Assembly: GCA_034432375.1 (NCBI GenBank)
Contig: DAOUCA010000179.1
Span: 1 to 64,000, forward strand
DNA length: 64,000 bases
From: JAHBVH01 sp034432375
GTDB taxonomy: Bacteria; Chloroflexota; Anaerolineae; Caldilineales; Caldilineaceae
Reading direction: 5' to 3'
Position 1 is the stretch's first letter. Each line of letters opens with the position of its first letter. A program made the translations under genes and the position numbers. A model generated the notes under the pieces. That model was not told the origin of the DNA, searched no databases, and saw nothing but the letters and a program-made list of their open reading frames with translations. This document shows positions 16,723-25,612 of the stretch, piece after piece.

Positions 16723-18501
16723 ATGCTCTATCCGCAACAGAATTCTGCGCGCAATAAACTCGATCTCTCCGGCATCTGGGATTTCCAGATCGACCCCGAT
16801 GGCATCGGCGAAGGTGAAGGCTGGTACAACGGTTTCAGCGATAGCCGGCCGATGGCCGTGCCCGGCAGTTGGAATGAACAATACGAGGAGCTCTTCAACT
16901 ATCTGAGTTTGGCCTGGTATGTCACCCGCACCTATGTGCCCAACAGTTGGCAGGGCGAGCGCGTTTTTATCCGTGTCGGCTCGGCTTGTTATTTGGGCAC
17001 AGTCTATGTCAATGGTGTCAAGGTGGGCAGCCACGAGGGCGGCCATTTGCCATTTGCCTTTGAGATCAGCGACCACGTCAAATGGGGCGCGGAAAATGTG
17101 ATCGCAATCAGCGTGGAGAATGAGCTGCAACCCACGCGTGTGCCGTCGGGCAATGTGGATTCACCATTGGGTGGGGGCATGTTAGCCAGCAACCTGCGCA
17201 CGACCTTTGACTTTTTTCCGTTCGCCGGGTTGCATCGGCCGGTGCTGTTGTACAGCGTGCCGCAGATCTACATCGAGGAACTCACCGTCAAAACGGAGAT
17301 TGATGGCAGCACGGGGACGGTGCAGGTTGCCGTGCAATTGAACCGCGCGCTGACTGCTAGCGGCCGTGCCCTGCTCAGCGCCGAGGGCACAACGATCGCA
17401 AGCGCGCTCGACTTTGCGGATGGTGAAGCGCAGGTAGCTCTGACGGTGCCCGACGCTCGCTTTTGGTCGGACACCGAACCCTATCTCTATACCCTGACCA
17501 TACAGACCGATACCGATGTTTACTCGTTACAAGTCGGCATTCGTACGGTTGCTGTCGACGGTGGCCAGATTCTGCTCAATGGCAAGCCCGTCAAGCTGAA
17601 TGGCTTTGGTCGTCATGAAGATTTTATCGCCAGCGGCAAAGGACTGAATCTGCCGCTGATGGTCAAAGATTACGCGCTGATGCGTTGGACCGGGGCCAAC
17701 AGCTACCGCACCTCGCACTATCCCTATAGCGAGGAAGAGATGCAACTGGCCGACCGCGAGGGCTTTTTGATCATCGACGAGATCCCAGCGGTCAGTCTGC
17801 AATTTGAGAGCGACGAAATGGCTGACGCGCGGCTACAAGTCTGTCTGCAACAGCTCAATGAGCTAATTGTGCGCGATAAGAATCATCCCAGTGTACTCAT
17901 GTGGTGTGTGGCCAATGAACCGCTGCCGGCCAATCTGCGTCTTGCTAACCCCGCCGCCAAGGACGAAGATCCTTCGATCCCGCGTGGGCGTGTCTTTCTG
18001 GAGACGCTCCTGCGCCATGCCCGCGACCTCGATCCGACGCGGCTGGTCACCCTGGTCGGCGTCATGGGTGGACCGACGGCATGGATGCACGAGTGCGATG
18101 TGATCTGTCTCAACCGCTACTGGGGCTGGTATGTCATGGGCGGCCAACTGCCCAAGGCCTTTGATCTGATGGAGCAAGAATTGGAGCGCACCTGGGAGAC
18201 CTTTGGCCGACCGATCATCATGACCGAGTTTGGCGCGGATACGATGGCGGGTACACACGGTCACCCCGCGGTGATGTGGACCGAGGAGTATCAGGCGGAG
18301 TACATCCGCGGTCACCTGGCGGTGGCGGCGCGCAAGGACTTTATCGCCGGTATGCAGGTCTGGAATTTCGCCGACTTTGCCGCGGTGCAGAGCATCATGC
18401 GTGTCGGCGGGCTGAACATGAAGGGAATCTTCACACGCAGCCGCCAGCCAAAAATGGCTGCGCATGTGCTGCGTGAATTTTGGGGTAAGGGTGATAAGTA
18501 G
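16723..18501 (+). CDS. uidA: beta-glucuronidase, glycoside hydrolase family 2
   Basis: The 592-residue protein has the three GH2 parts: a jelly-roll sugar-binding domain (about residues 10-175), an Ig-like domain (about 180-275) and a TIM barrel. The general acid/base is Glu399 in ANEPLP and the nucleophile is Glu502 in TEFGAD. The N-x-K motif that binds the glucuronate carboxylate is present as Asn565-Met-Lys567, followed by GIFTRSRQPK. This separates it from beta-galactosidases. No signal peptide is visible, so it acts on imported glucuronides. The start has AAAGGA upstream, and a TACAAT box lies at 16678-16683. No glucuronate transport or catabolic genes are adjacent. Confidence 0.92.
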   Translation: MLYPQQNSARNKLDLSGIWDFQIDPDGIGEGEGWYNGFSDSRPMAVPGSWNEQYEELFNYLSLAWYVTRTYVPNSWQGERVFIRVGSACYLGTVYVNGVKVGSHEGGHLPFAFEISDHVKWGAENVIAISVENELQPTRVPSGNVDSPLGGGMLASNLRTTFDFFPFAGLHRPVLLYSVPQIYIEELTVKTEIDGSTGTVQVAVQLNRALTASGRALLSAEGTTIASALDFADGEAQVALTVPDARFWSDTEPYLYTLTIQTDTDVYSLQVGIRTVAVDGGQILLNGKPVKLNGFGRHEDFIASGKGLNLPLMVKDYALMRWTGANSYRTSHYPYSEEEMQLADREGFLIIDEIPAVSLQFESDEMADARLQVCLQQLNELIVRDKNHPSVLMWCVANEPLPANLRLANPAAKDEDPSIPRGRVFLETLLRHARDLDPTRLVTLVGVMGGPTAWMHECDVICLNRYWGWYVMGGQLPKAFDLMEQELERTWETFGRPIIMTEFGADTMAGTHGHPAVMWTEEYQAEYIRGHLAVAARKDFIAGMQVWNFADFAAVQSIMRVGGLNMKGIFTRSRQPKMAAHVLREFWGKGDK

Positions 18502-18600
18502 CTAGTATAGGTTGCTAAATAAGCCCATAACCGGACAGTGAGACAGGGAGCACTGTCCTACTGTCCTACCGCCCTACCATCTGTGTTCGCGCACCGCTGC

Positions 18601-19992
18601 TTATGCTTCAAGGCTCGTTGGAAAAACTGGATTTGTGACGGCCAACATGATCCCATTCTCCCCGCGCAGCTCAACTGTGCACCAACGCGTGCCATGGACC
18701 GGCAACACCCAGCGCGCTTCCCCCGTGCCGGCAACGATCTGTTGTGCGTGAAGCGCACCATTGATGATCAGCCGTAAAGTGGCTCCTACTGGTGCCGCGG
18801 CCCAGTCAGCCAACACGGTGAAATCGCTTTGCGTGGTGGGTAGCAGATCGCCCATCAGCGCACGGTCGCCGCGGCCATTCTCTGCCTGTAATTGCAAACG
18901 GGGACCCACACTTAGATAGCTGTGGCCCGCAGCAAGCGCCTGCAAAATCGCCCGCTCTGACAGGGCCTCAGCGTAGATGACATTAAAGCCTGGCCCCCGT
19001 TCATAATTCTTTGGCCCATGGGTGTCGCTGCCCGCTGTCATGACCAGCCGCTTTCCTTCGTTGAGGCAGCGATAGTAGAAGGCCAACCCATCTTCGTTGC
19101 AATTGTGCTCCAATGGGTGTTCGCCGAACCAGGGGCCATTCCATACTTCAATCAGGCGCGCCGTACCGGGCATCATGTCTGGATAGAGCCAGCGACAGCC
19201 GGTGCAATAGGGATCGCCAATCGCATACGGATGGGCGATGATATAGAGCTGTCCCTTTGCATAGAGCTCAGTGGCAATCGTTGCCATGCGTTGCCCAGCC
19301 CGGTCGACCCGCCAATCAAGCCAAGCGTCATGGGCACCGAGACAGACAGCATGGCCCCAGAAGGTCGTTAGCTCCTGCCCCCCCATTGTCAACAGCGTTT
19401 CATCGCCCAATGCAGCCATCTCGGCCAAGGGGCTGATCGTGTTGTGATCGGTAAGCGCAATAAAGTCGAGCCCCTGTTGGCGGGCCGCTGCGACGAGCTC
19501 TTGCGTCGTCCAACTGGCATCGGAATGCAATGTGTGGCTGTGCAGATCCCCCCGGTACCAGCCTGGGTTGGGATTGACGACGCGCGAAAAATCCGGTGGA
19601 ATCCCTTCCATCGGCGTCATCTGCGCCTCGGGATCGCTCTCCATGGTTATATCGAGTGTGTAATTGACTGGATCGCCTGGTAATACCATGTGCGTGTCAA
19701 TCTGCACAGTCCAGTCACCGGCCGGCAGGGCACCAGGCAAATAGCCGCGTGTGGCACTTGTCGGCGTAATCTCTACTTCATGGGTATCACCGCCACGGTG
19801 GCCGGCCCCGCGAAAGCCGTTTGGATCAAAAAGGGTGAGGGTGAGCAGATTGGTCATGCCGCTGACACGGCGCGGTGTATAGTAGAGGCGGAGTGCGACT
19901 TTGGTGCAATGGTCGGGCACATGAAAACTATGGGGAATATGCCGCTTAACATCGGCGGCGGTGAGGGTAGCTGTAAATTGCAGGTTTGTCAT
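18601..19992 (-). CDS. CehA/McbA-type metallohydrolase with a PHP domain
   Basis: The 463-residue protein starts with a beta-sandwich of about 130 residues. A PHP phosphoesterase domain follows, with GDLHSHTLHSD (about residues 145-155), GLDFIALTDHNT and a distal IIAHP, giving the metal-binding His and Asp set. Characterised members include hydrolases of the CehA/McbA group that act on carbaryl, but most are phosphoesterases or of unknown specificity. A C-terminal Ig-like tail is present. No signal peptide is evident. The start has AGGA seven bases before the ATG. It is convergent with the glucuronidase, and the gap holds a short GGACAGTG/CACTGTCC hairpin. Confidence 0.85.
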   Translation of the reverse strand: MTNLQFTATLTAADVKRHIPHSFHVPDHCTKVALRLYYTPRRVSGMTNLLTLTLFDPNGFRGAGHRGGDTHEVEITPTSATRGYLPGALPAGDWTVQIDTHMVLPGDPVNYTLDITMESDPEAQMTPMEGIPPDFSRVVNPNPGWYRGDLHSHTLHSDASWTTQELVAAARQQGLDFIALTDHNTISPLAEMAALGDETLLTMGGQELTTFWGHAVCLGAHDAWLDWRVDRAGQRMATIATELYAKGQLYIIAHPYAIGDPYCTGCRWLYPDMMPGTARLIEVWNGPWFGEHPLEHNCNEDGLAFYYRCLNEGKRLVMTAGSDTHGPKNYERGPGFNVIYAEALSERAILQALAAGHSYLSVGPRLQLQAENGRGDRALMGDLLPTTQSDFTVLADWAAAPVGATLRLIINGALHAQQIVAGTGEARWVLPVHGTRWCTVELRGENGIMLAVTNPVFPTSLEA

Positions 19993-20115
19993 AGGTCAAT
20001 CCTAAACTTTCAAAAGTGCAAGCATTTTGCTGATTGGGTGCACCATAATCTGTGCTAGGATTGATCATACAAGCAGCTGTTGTTTATCACAAGTGGGGCT
20101 AGAAAAGATACGGTG

Positions 20116-21057
20116 ATGGATCGAACGCAACGATGGATTGGGGAAAAATGGCACAAAGATGGGGTAGCATCTGGAACACGCCCTGTGCGGCTTTTGAACG
20201 TAACGGTGCTTCTTCTCTTCTTGTTGGCGGCAAAGCCAGTAGACAGCGCGCCAATCGCACCGCAGTTGCCGCCAATCGGCGAATTTGTTGCCTTTTGTGA
20301 GTTTAGCCATCGGCTGATGGATGATCCGATTGTTTTCCCGGGGCAACCGGGGCTCTCGCACAGCCACGAGTTTATGGGCAACACCACAACCGACGCCGCT
20401 TCAACCGCCACAAGCTTGTTGGCTGGAAGCACCACCTGTGATCCCATCACAGACCGCTCTTCGTATTGGGTACCGACGCTCTTTGATGCTGAGGATCAGG
20501 TGGTGCCGATTGAGCATGCCACCTTCTACTACCTCGTCAATGTTGATGAGCCAAGCACTGTGCAACCCTATCCCATTGGCCTAAAGATCATCGCCGGTGA
20601 TGCCAAAGCGACTGTGCCGCCCGATCCGCCCCATTTCAAGTGGAGTTGCCTCGGTGCACCCGATTCCAGCACCGAAGAAATTGTCACTTGTCCCGCTGAG
20701 GCCCAATTGGAATTGCTGGTGAACTTTCCCGACTGTTGGAATGGCGTTGATCTCGACAGCGCCGACCACAAAAGCCACATGGCCTATAGCGCCGCGGGGC
20801 AATGCCCCGCCACGCATCCGGTCGTCGTCCCGGCCCTGCAATTTAAGCTGCGTTATGCCACTACCGGTGCACCCGGCATGAGAATTGCCTCTGGCCCGGG
20901 ATACACCGCGCACGCTGACTTCTTCAATGCCTGGGAGCCGGCTGCCCTGGAAAATCGGTTGCAATGTTTGCATCAGTTAGAGAAGTGTGGCCCCGAGGGC
21001 TATCCACAGCCGACCGCACCGGCGCATCAAGCCTTCTTGCCTGTCGTCGTACGCTAG
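20116..21057 (+). CDS. secreted DUF1996 domain protein
   Basis: The 313-residue protein has an N-terminal positively charged stretch and a hydrophobic segment (about residues 22-42, VRLLNVTVLLLFLLAAK), consistent with a signal peptide. The DUF1996 domain follows with GLSHSHEFMGN, YWVPTLFD and the hallmark NFPDCWNGVDLDSADHKSHM. Cysteine pairs fit an extracytoplasmic location. It ends in FLPVVVR, a C-terminal pattern I associate from recall with exported Chloroflexota proteins. Function is unknown, although fungal relatives are cell-wall or lytic-enzyme linked. The ATG at 20116 was chosen over GTG at 20113 and TTG at 20080 and is not certain. Confidence 0.87.
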   Translation: MDRTQRWIGEKWHKDGVASGTRPVRLLNVTVLLLFLLAAKPVDSAPIAPQLPPIGEFVAFCEFSHRLMDDPIVFPGQPGLSHSHEFMGNTTTDAASTATSLLAGSTTCDPITDRSSYWVPTLFDAEDQVVPIEHATFYYLVNVDEPSTVQPYPIGLKIIAGDAKATVPPDPPHFKWSCLGAPDSSTEEIVTCPAEAQLELLVNFPDCWNGVDLDSADHKSHMAYSAAGQCPATHPVVVPALQFKLRYATTGAPGMRIASGPGYTAHADFFNAWEPAALENRLQCLHQLEKCGPEGYPQPTAPAHQAFLPVVVR

Positions 21058-21091
21058 GGTCTATTTGCTAAAACGGCCAATAGAATCGGCC

Positions 21092-21127
21092 GACTATTCT
21101 GAATTCAGAACGAAAAGCGGAGTTTTG
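21092..21127. repeat. half copy of the 134-bp/74-bp repeat family
   Basis: The stretch beginning TATTCTGAATTCAGAACG and running to GCGGAGTTTTGG matches the first 36 bases of the 8724-8857 element with several changes. The matching second half is missing. It lies in the gap after the DUF1996 gene. Confidence 0.6.
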
Positions 21128-21166
21128 GAGGAGCCTGATTGCTGTAGAAACAGATAGGAGCCGCCG

Positions 21167-21196
21167 CTGTCATTCCTGCCTACGCAGGAATGACAG
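21167..21196. terminator. 13-bp stem-loop between convergent genes
   Basis: CTGTCATTCCTGC (21167-21179) pairs exactly with 21184-21196 around a 4-nt loop. It lies between the stops of the convergent DUF1996 and alpha/beta hydrolase genes, so it could end transcription from both sides. The core ATTCCTGC is the same as in the stem at 43190-43258, so it is also a member of a dispersed repeat. No strong T-run follows. Confidence 0.5.
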
Positions 21197-21239
21197 TGCA
21201 TACCTTCCCGCCTCTTCAAAAACTCGGGTTTTAACCCTA

Positions 21240-22046
21240 CTACTGCAAGAAGAATTCGACCAGCGCCGGCCCAAGTACTTCCGGTGCAATGCCATGATCC
21301 TGGCCGGCCATGCTGCGATATTCGGCGTTGGGCATGATCTTCGCCAGGGTCGCCACCGCGTTCTGTTGATAGGCCGGACTGTTGCCGCCAACCATAACGA
21401 GCGTAGGCGTGGTGACGGCGGCGAACTGCTCCAACGCGGCCGGATCACCGTACATCGTTTCGCCCATAATCTCGCCATCGTAGCTGATTGTGTGCGCCAC
21501 CCCTACTGACGAGGCCCAGAAGGGCGCTTGCTTCATGCCTTCGATATATTCGGCTGGAATGCCGACGGCAGTGGTCATAAAGTACATCAGCGCGCCCTCT
21601 GGATTACCATTGTCAATCAGCTCACGTAGGTGCGACACATAATCAGCCGGGATGGGCGAACGACTGTCGTCGATGATAAAAGGTGGCTCGTAGAGCGCTA
21701 ATTTCGTGATTTTGTTGCCAAGCTTTGCCGCGGCACGCAATGCCAAGACCGCGCCCGACGAATGGCCAAAAACCAAGGCCGATCCCCCCGCCGCGTCAAT
21801 CACCGCTTCGAGATCGTCAATCTCCCGTTCAATCGCATTGGTCGCTGTATCGGCGCTGTCACCGCTATCACCACGCCCACGCCGATCATAGAGGTAGCTG
21901 GTGAATTGGCTCTCTTCGCCAGCATCCCCTCGGTCGGCGGAGAGACCCCGCGTTGCCGTGGCACCGAGCACGTGGATCAGGGCCGGACCAGTTCCAATGC
22001 GGTCATAGGCGATGGGTGTACCGTCGGCAGAAATTACTTTGTGCAT
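21240..22046 (-). CDS. alpha/beta hydrolase
   Basis: The 268-residue protein has the alpha/beta-hydrolase triad: Ser96 in the elbow GHSSG, a probable Asp near residue 200-220 and His251 in DHGIAPEVLG. The N-terminus MHKVISADGTPIAYDRIGTGP is typical of the small soluble esterase or peroxidase-like group. The start has AAGGAGC upstream. It is the last gene of a tight minus-strand run, only 10 bp after the preceding RibD-C/DHFR-like gene. The substrate is unknown. Confidence 0.87.
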   Translation of the reverse strand: MHKVISADGTPIAYDRIGTGPALIHVLGATATRGLSADRGDAGEESQFTSYLYDRRGRGDSGDSADTATNAIEREIDDLEAVIDAAGGSALVFGHSSGAVLALRAAAKLGNKITKLALYEPPFIIDDSRSPIPADYVSHLRELIDNGNPEGALMYFMTTAVGIPAEYIEGMKQAPFWASSVGVAHTISYDGEIMGETMYGDPAALEQFAAVTTPTLVMVGGNSPAYQQNAVATLAKIMPNAEYRSMAGQDHGIAPEVLGPALVEFFLQ

Positions 22047-22056
22047 AAAATGCTCC

Positions 22057-22626
22057 TTATGAGTTCACAACTTTGTAGTGCAAGCCCAACGCACCGGAGG
22101 CGAGGACTTTGCTGGAGAGCAACTGTAATGACTGTTTTGCGGCGAGCGGCGCAAAAAACTGTGTTCCCTGGCCCAGCAGCACAGGGCTAACCGTGAGTTG
22201 ATACTCGTCAACCAGACCGAGCTGCGCCAGCGCTTGAGTTAAGCTGGGGCTGCCAAAGATCACAATGTCTTTGCCCGGTTGTTGCTTGAGCGCTTCAATT
22301 GCTGCGACCAGATTGTCACTGATGAGAGTCGTGTTGTTCCAATCAACGCCATCGAGCGTGGTGGAAACGACCACCTTGGGAATCGCCTCGATCCAGGCGG
22401 CGTGATTACGTTCGTGTTCGCTGCTATCGGGATTATCGGGCACACTGCGCCAATACTCCATCATGTGATAGGTCACGCGGCCGTAGAGCGCGGTGCCCAC
22501 GCTATCGACAATGCCCTCGGCATACTTCTCCAATTCCTCGTCGTAGGCGATCCAATCCAACTCGCCATTGGGGCCGCCTGCAAAGCCGTCGAGGGACATA
22601 TGCATAAAAGCAACGAGGTTTCTCAT
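22057..22626 (-). CDS. RibD-C/dihydrofolate-reductase-like family protein, paralogue 1
   Basis: The 189-residue product begins MRNLVAFMHMSLDGFAGGPN, where MSLDGF is the first strand motif of the RibD C-terminal/DHFR fold. It has LYGRVTYHMM in the middle and LGLVDEYQLTVSPVLLGQG near the C-terminus. Family members bind NADPH and reduce various substrates. Few have been assigned and they are not FolA itself. The start has CAGGAGA upstream. This is one of five such genes within about 6.6 kb. Confidence 0.88.
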   Translation of the reverse strand: MRNLVAFMHMSLDGFAGGPNGELDWIAYDEELEKYAEGIVDSVGTALYGRVTYHMMEYWRSVPDNPDSSEHERNHAAWIEAIPKVVVSTTLDGVDWNNTTLISDNLVAAIEALKQQPGKDIVIFGSPSLTQALAQLGLVDEYQLTVSPVLLGQGTQFFAPLAAKQSLQLLSSKVLASGALGLHYKVVNS

Positions 22627-22671
22627 AAACGATCTCCTGTTTCTAGCTAAGCTTGGCTTTTGTGCCGGTTG

Positions 22672-23301
22672 CTACTTGATAACACGATACTTCAGATGAG
22701 TCACACCCATCCCTGCGGTCACGGCAATCTGTTCGAGCTGCTGTGGCATAATGCCCAAATGGTCAAATAAGCGCACGCCACTCCCAAGTAACAACGGTGC
22801 CAAATCAATACTGATTTCGTCGAGCAAACCAGCGTTGAGTGTCTGTTGTAAGGTCGTCGCGCTGCCGACGGCCACCAGCTTGTCACCGGCGATGGCCTGC
22901 GCTTGGGCAATGGCGCTTTCAATGCCATCAGTGACAAAGGTAAAGGGCGAAGCTGGCTTGACCCACTCTTGCGGGACCCACTCTTGCGGGACACGATGGG
23001 TCAGTACAACAACAGGCACATTCAAGGGATGTTGGCCGCCCCACGCGTGGGCAATCTCAAAGGTACGCCGCCCCGTCACGAGGACGCCCATGTTTTTGAC
23101 GGCAGCCTCCAAATTGGCGGCGCTAGCCCTCGAGACTTTGAATTTCCACTCACCGCCTGGCATCTTGTATTCGGTGTCACCGCTGTTGTACCAATCAAAG
23201 AGTGCCATGCCCCCATCGCCCAGGCCATTGTCAGGGCTGTCATTCGGCCCCGCCACAAAGCCGTCAAGCGACATCGTCATGTTAAAAACGACTTTTCCCA
23301 T
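22672..23301 (-). CDS. RibD-C/dihydrofolate-reductase-like family protein, paralogue 2
   Basis: The 209-residue protein carries NMTMSLDGFVAGPND at the N-terminus, VLVTGRRTFEIAHAWGG in the centre and GLLDEISIDLAPLLLGSG in the last third. It contains an exact 15-bp tandem duplication (22962-22991) that repeats PQEWV, which suggests a recent slip event. The start has AAGGAGC upstream. It sits 45 bp before paralogue 1 and 46 bp after the DHFR-NTF2 fusion gene, so it is probably cotranscribed. Confidence 0.88.
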   Translation of the reverse strand: MGKVVFNMTMSLDGFVAGPNDSPDNGLGDGGMALFDWYNSGDTEYKMPGGEWKFKVSRASAANLEAAVKNMGVLVTGRRTFEIAHAWGGQHPLNVPVVVLTHRVPQEWVPQEWVKPASPFTFVTDGIESAIAQAQAIAGDKLVAVGSATTLQQTLNAGLLDEISIDLAPLLLGSGVRLFDHLGIMPQQLEQIAVTAGMGVTHLKYRVIK

Positions 23302-23347
23302 AAATCTGCTCCTTCTCCATCTTGAACCCCACGATCGAATGGGGCGA

Positions 23348-24280
23348 CTATGGTTTGCGTAGATCCATTCTTCTGATCAAGCCCTGTTCAAACTGATAGA
23401 TGTGCTCAACTAATTCATCTGCCATGATCTTCCCGGTTAGATCCTTGACGACCTGGTGAACCTGAACCACAATCCCGCCGGTTTCATCATTGGTGAACCC
23501 AATTGGCTCGACATGCGGATCGATGGCCGCCCACTGGCGCGTCCAATTGTCGCGCACACCGGCATGGCCATGCACGCGGCCGCCTTCCCAGCCGTTTGGC
23601 CAATCCACATCCGGGCGCAGCGCTGCCAACACAGGTTCAATGGCGCGCCGATTAAAGGCTCGATAGAGATCTTTCAGCAATTTTTGTTTGTCTTGCATCA
23701 TCTGCGCACTTACCTCCGGTAATTGATAGCGTAGCAGCACAACTCCACAATCAAAAGTTGCGGTCTCAATCAGCCGCAGCCGCATGACTTTGGCGAGATC
23801 GGGAAACATGGGCTTGCCGCTGCCCAGCACAATCGGGTTGACATAGAAGCGAAATTCATCGACCAGACCATGGGGAATCAGACTTGCCGCCAGGATGCTG
23901 CCATAGAGCGCCAGATCCTGACCTGGCTCTGCTTTGAGCGCCGCCACCGTTTCGACGGCATGCTCTTTGACGAGGCGCGCATTCCAGCCGACTTCGTCCA
24001 GCGTAGTGGAAAAGACCACCTTTGGCTTCGCCGTCCAGATTCGGCCATAAGCAGCGATTGACGCCGGCGCGTTGGGATTCTCGGCCATCATCGGCCACAT
24101 GCTCGCCAGCTCTTGAAAGATGCGCCGCCCATAGAGGTGGGCAGCAATCGATGCTTCCAACGCCTGGAAATGTTGCGACAACCCTGGATCGGAGCTGGCC
24201 CAGTTGTCGCCGCCATAGTCGCGATCGGTCTCAATATAACCGTCGAGCGAGACCATATGCATATAGATGAGATTGCGCAT
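23348..24280 (-). CDS. RibD-C/DHFR-like protein fused to an NTF2/SnoaL-like domain (paralogue 3)
   Basis: The 310-residue protein has a reductase-like domain (about residues 1-190). It starts MRNLIYMHMVSLDGYIETDR and contains LYGRRIFQELASMW and LVDEFRFYVNPIVLGSG. A second domain (about 195-310) begins DKQKLLKDLYRAFNRRAIEP and contains DVDWPNGWEGGRVHG, the pattern of SnoaL-like ketosteroid-isomerase folds. An internal Met-Met pair marks the junction, so the two were probably once neighbouring genes. The NTF2-like pocket may add a binding or isomerising step. The ATG at 24280 has AAGGAAA upstream and lies 16 bp after the AHSA1 gene. Confidence 0.85.
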   Translation of the reverse strand: MRNLIYMHMVSLDGYIETDRDYGGDNWASSDPGLSQHFQALEASIAAHLYGRRIFQELASMWPMMAENPNAPASIAAYGRIWTAKPKVVFSTTLDEVGWNARLVKEHAVETVAALKAEPGQDLALYGSILAASLIPHGLVDEFRFYVNPIVLGSGKPMFPDLAKVMRLRLIETATFDCGVVLLRYQLPEVSAQMMQDKQKLLKDLYRAFNRRAIEPVLAALRPDVDWPNGWEGGRVHGHAGVRDNWTRQWAAIDPHVEPIGFTNDETGGIVVQVHQVVKDLTGKIMADELVEHIYQFEQGLIRRMDLRKP

Positions 24281-24296
24281 GAAGTTTCCTTGTCTA

Positions 24297-24773
24297 TTAC
24301 GCTTCAGCACCAGTCTGTTCTGCTAAATAGGTACCCAACCGGTCAAAATTCTCTTCGTTGGCCGGGATAATATAGGGTTGGACCCGGGCGAATTCAGCGG
24401 CATCGGCAAAACGCATGCGCCATGTGAGTTCGGTGCCTTGGGCATGGTCGGCAAAGATCATGGTCATCAAAAACCGATGGCCCTCCTGTAGATGATCATG
24501 GACGATGCGCGCCCCTGCCACGACTTCCACAAACTCTTTCTCCATCGCATATTCAGTACCATCGGGTGCCCCCATTGTGAGATGCCAGCGACCACCGGGG
24601 CGCAGATCGAATTCTTGAATCGTCGTGGTAAAGCCCACCGGTCCCCACCAGTGGATAAGATGGTCGGGATTACCGAACAAAGCAAAGAGGCGTTCCGGCG
24701 CGGCGTTGAAGACACGCGTGCTGACAATTTCCAGATCTGTTGATTCTACCGCTTTGTCGTTTTGCACGTTCAT
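24297..24773 (-). CDS. AHSA1/SRPBCC-family ligand-binding protein
   Basis: The 158-residue product fits the activator-of-Hsp90-homologue-1-like branch of the START/Bet v1 fold. It has STRVFNAAPERLFALFGNPD, HWWGPVGFTTTIQEFDLRPG and GGRWHLTMGAPDGTEY, then a C-terminal helix. These proteins enclose hydrophobic ligands, and bacterial members have no general function. GAGGAAA lies eight bases before the ATG at 24773. It is the upstream neighbour of the DHFR-NTF2 fusion. Confidence 0.88.
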   Translation of the reverse strand: MNVQNDKAVESTDLEIVSTRVFNAAPERLFALFGNPDHLIHWWGPVGFTTTIQEFDLRPGGRWHLTMGAPDGTEYAMEKEFVEVVAGARIVHDHLQEGHRFLMTMIFADHAQGTELTWRMRFADAAEFARVQPYIIPANEENFDRLGTYLAEQTGAEA

Positions 24774-24835
24774 GGTTAATTTCCTCGTATAGTGTGGCGT
24801 CAATACCACGGCAGCAGCAGGGTTAAAACCCTCCG

Positions 24836-24899
24836 CTAACAGCGAGAAGCCGCCTCAGCGGCTAGAAACTTAGCCGCTGAGGCGGCTTCTCGCTGTTAG
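24836..24899. repeat. perfect 29-bp stem-loop
   Basis: Arms 24836-24864 and 24871-24899 are exact complements around the loop GAAACT. The arm reads CTAACAGCGAGAAGCCGCCT followed by CAGCGGCTA. A degenerate relative lies near 155-215. It sits in the 169-bp gap between two minus-strand genes and may attenuate or process the polycistronic message. No T-run follows on either side. Confidence 0.75.
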
Positions 24900-24942
24900 T
24901 CGGCCAATTCTATTGGCTGATTCCGGTAAATGTCAGCAAGTC

Positions 24943-25593
24943 CTAATTGCTCTGCTTCGTGAATTTAAGATGGACCACGTTGGGCGTCGCAAGGGTGCGG
25001 ACAAGTTCCAGCCCATGCAGATTATCACCCAGCCCTGTGAAGAGGCGTTCGCCATCCCCCAGCAAAATCGGCGCGAGATGGATCAGCATCTCATCGACCA
25101 AACCGGCGGCCAGATATTGGCGGGCGACATTGGCGCCGCCGCCTAGGGTGATATCTTTGCCACCCGCGGCCTCGCGCGCTTGGGCCAGTGCGGATTCGAT
25201 GCCATCGGTCACAAAATAGAAGGTGGTGCCGCCCGCCATTACGAGTGGTTCGCGCGCGTATTGGGTGAGCACAAAGACGGGGTGATGAAAGGGTGGCTCT
25301 TCACCCCACCAGCCGGTCCATGGCCTTTCGGCATCCCAGTCGCCGGGGTACCCACCAAACATGTTGCGTCCCATTACGGTTGCACCAATATTGGCGTTTG
25401 CTTCCTCAAGCACGCTACTACTCTCATTGACCTCGCCCCCTTCGAGCCCGTGGCTCTGGCGCCAGGTCGCAAGACCGAAAACCCACTCGTGAAGACGCAT
25501 CCCGTCGACACCCATCGGATTTTCAATACTTTGATTGGATCCTGCGGTAAAGCCGTCGAGTGACATGCCAATGCGAAAGCGTAACTTTGACAT
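24943..25593 (-). CDS. RibD-C/dihydrofolate-reductase-like family protein, paralogue 4
   Basis: The 216-residue protein begins MSKLRFRIGMSLDGFTAGSN. It has ATVMGRNMFGGYPGDW in the middle, GKDITLGGGANVARQYLAAG and LVDEMLIHLAPILLGDGERL. The GGGANVARQYL segment is the probable NADPH-phosphate loop. The ATG at 25593 has AGGAG upstream and is preferred to the longer frame that runs through the hairpin region. It is separated from both neighbours by palindrome-bearing gaps. Confidence 0.88.
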   Translation of the reverse strand: MSKLRFRIGMSLDGFTAGSNQSIENPMGVDGMRLHEWVFGLATWRQSHGLEGGEVNESSSVLEEANANIGATVMGRNMFGGYPGDWDAERPWTGWWGEEPPFHHPVFVLTQYAREPLVMAGGTTFYFVTDGIESALAQAREAAGGKDITLGGGANVARQYLAAGLVDEMLIHLAPILLGDGERLFTGLGDNLHGLELVRTLATPNVVHLKFTKQSN

Positions 25594-25612
25594 CGTGAAT
25601 ACTCCTGATTGT

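Noticed and set aside
16723..18501. Beta-galactosidase
   Set aside because: The N-x-K glucuronate-binding motif and length favour beta-glucuronidase.
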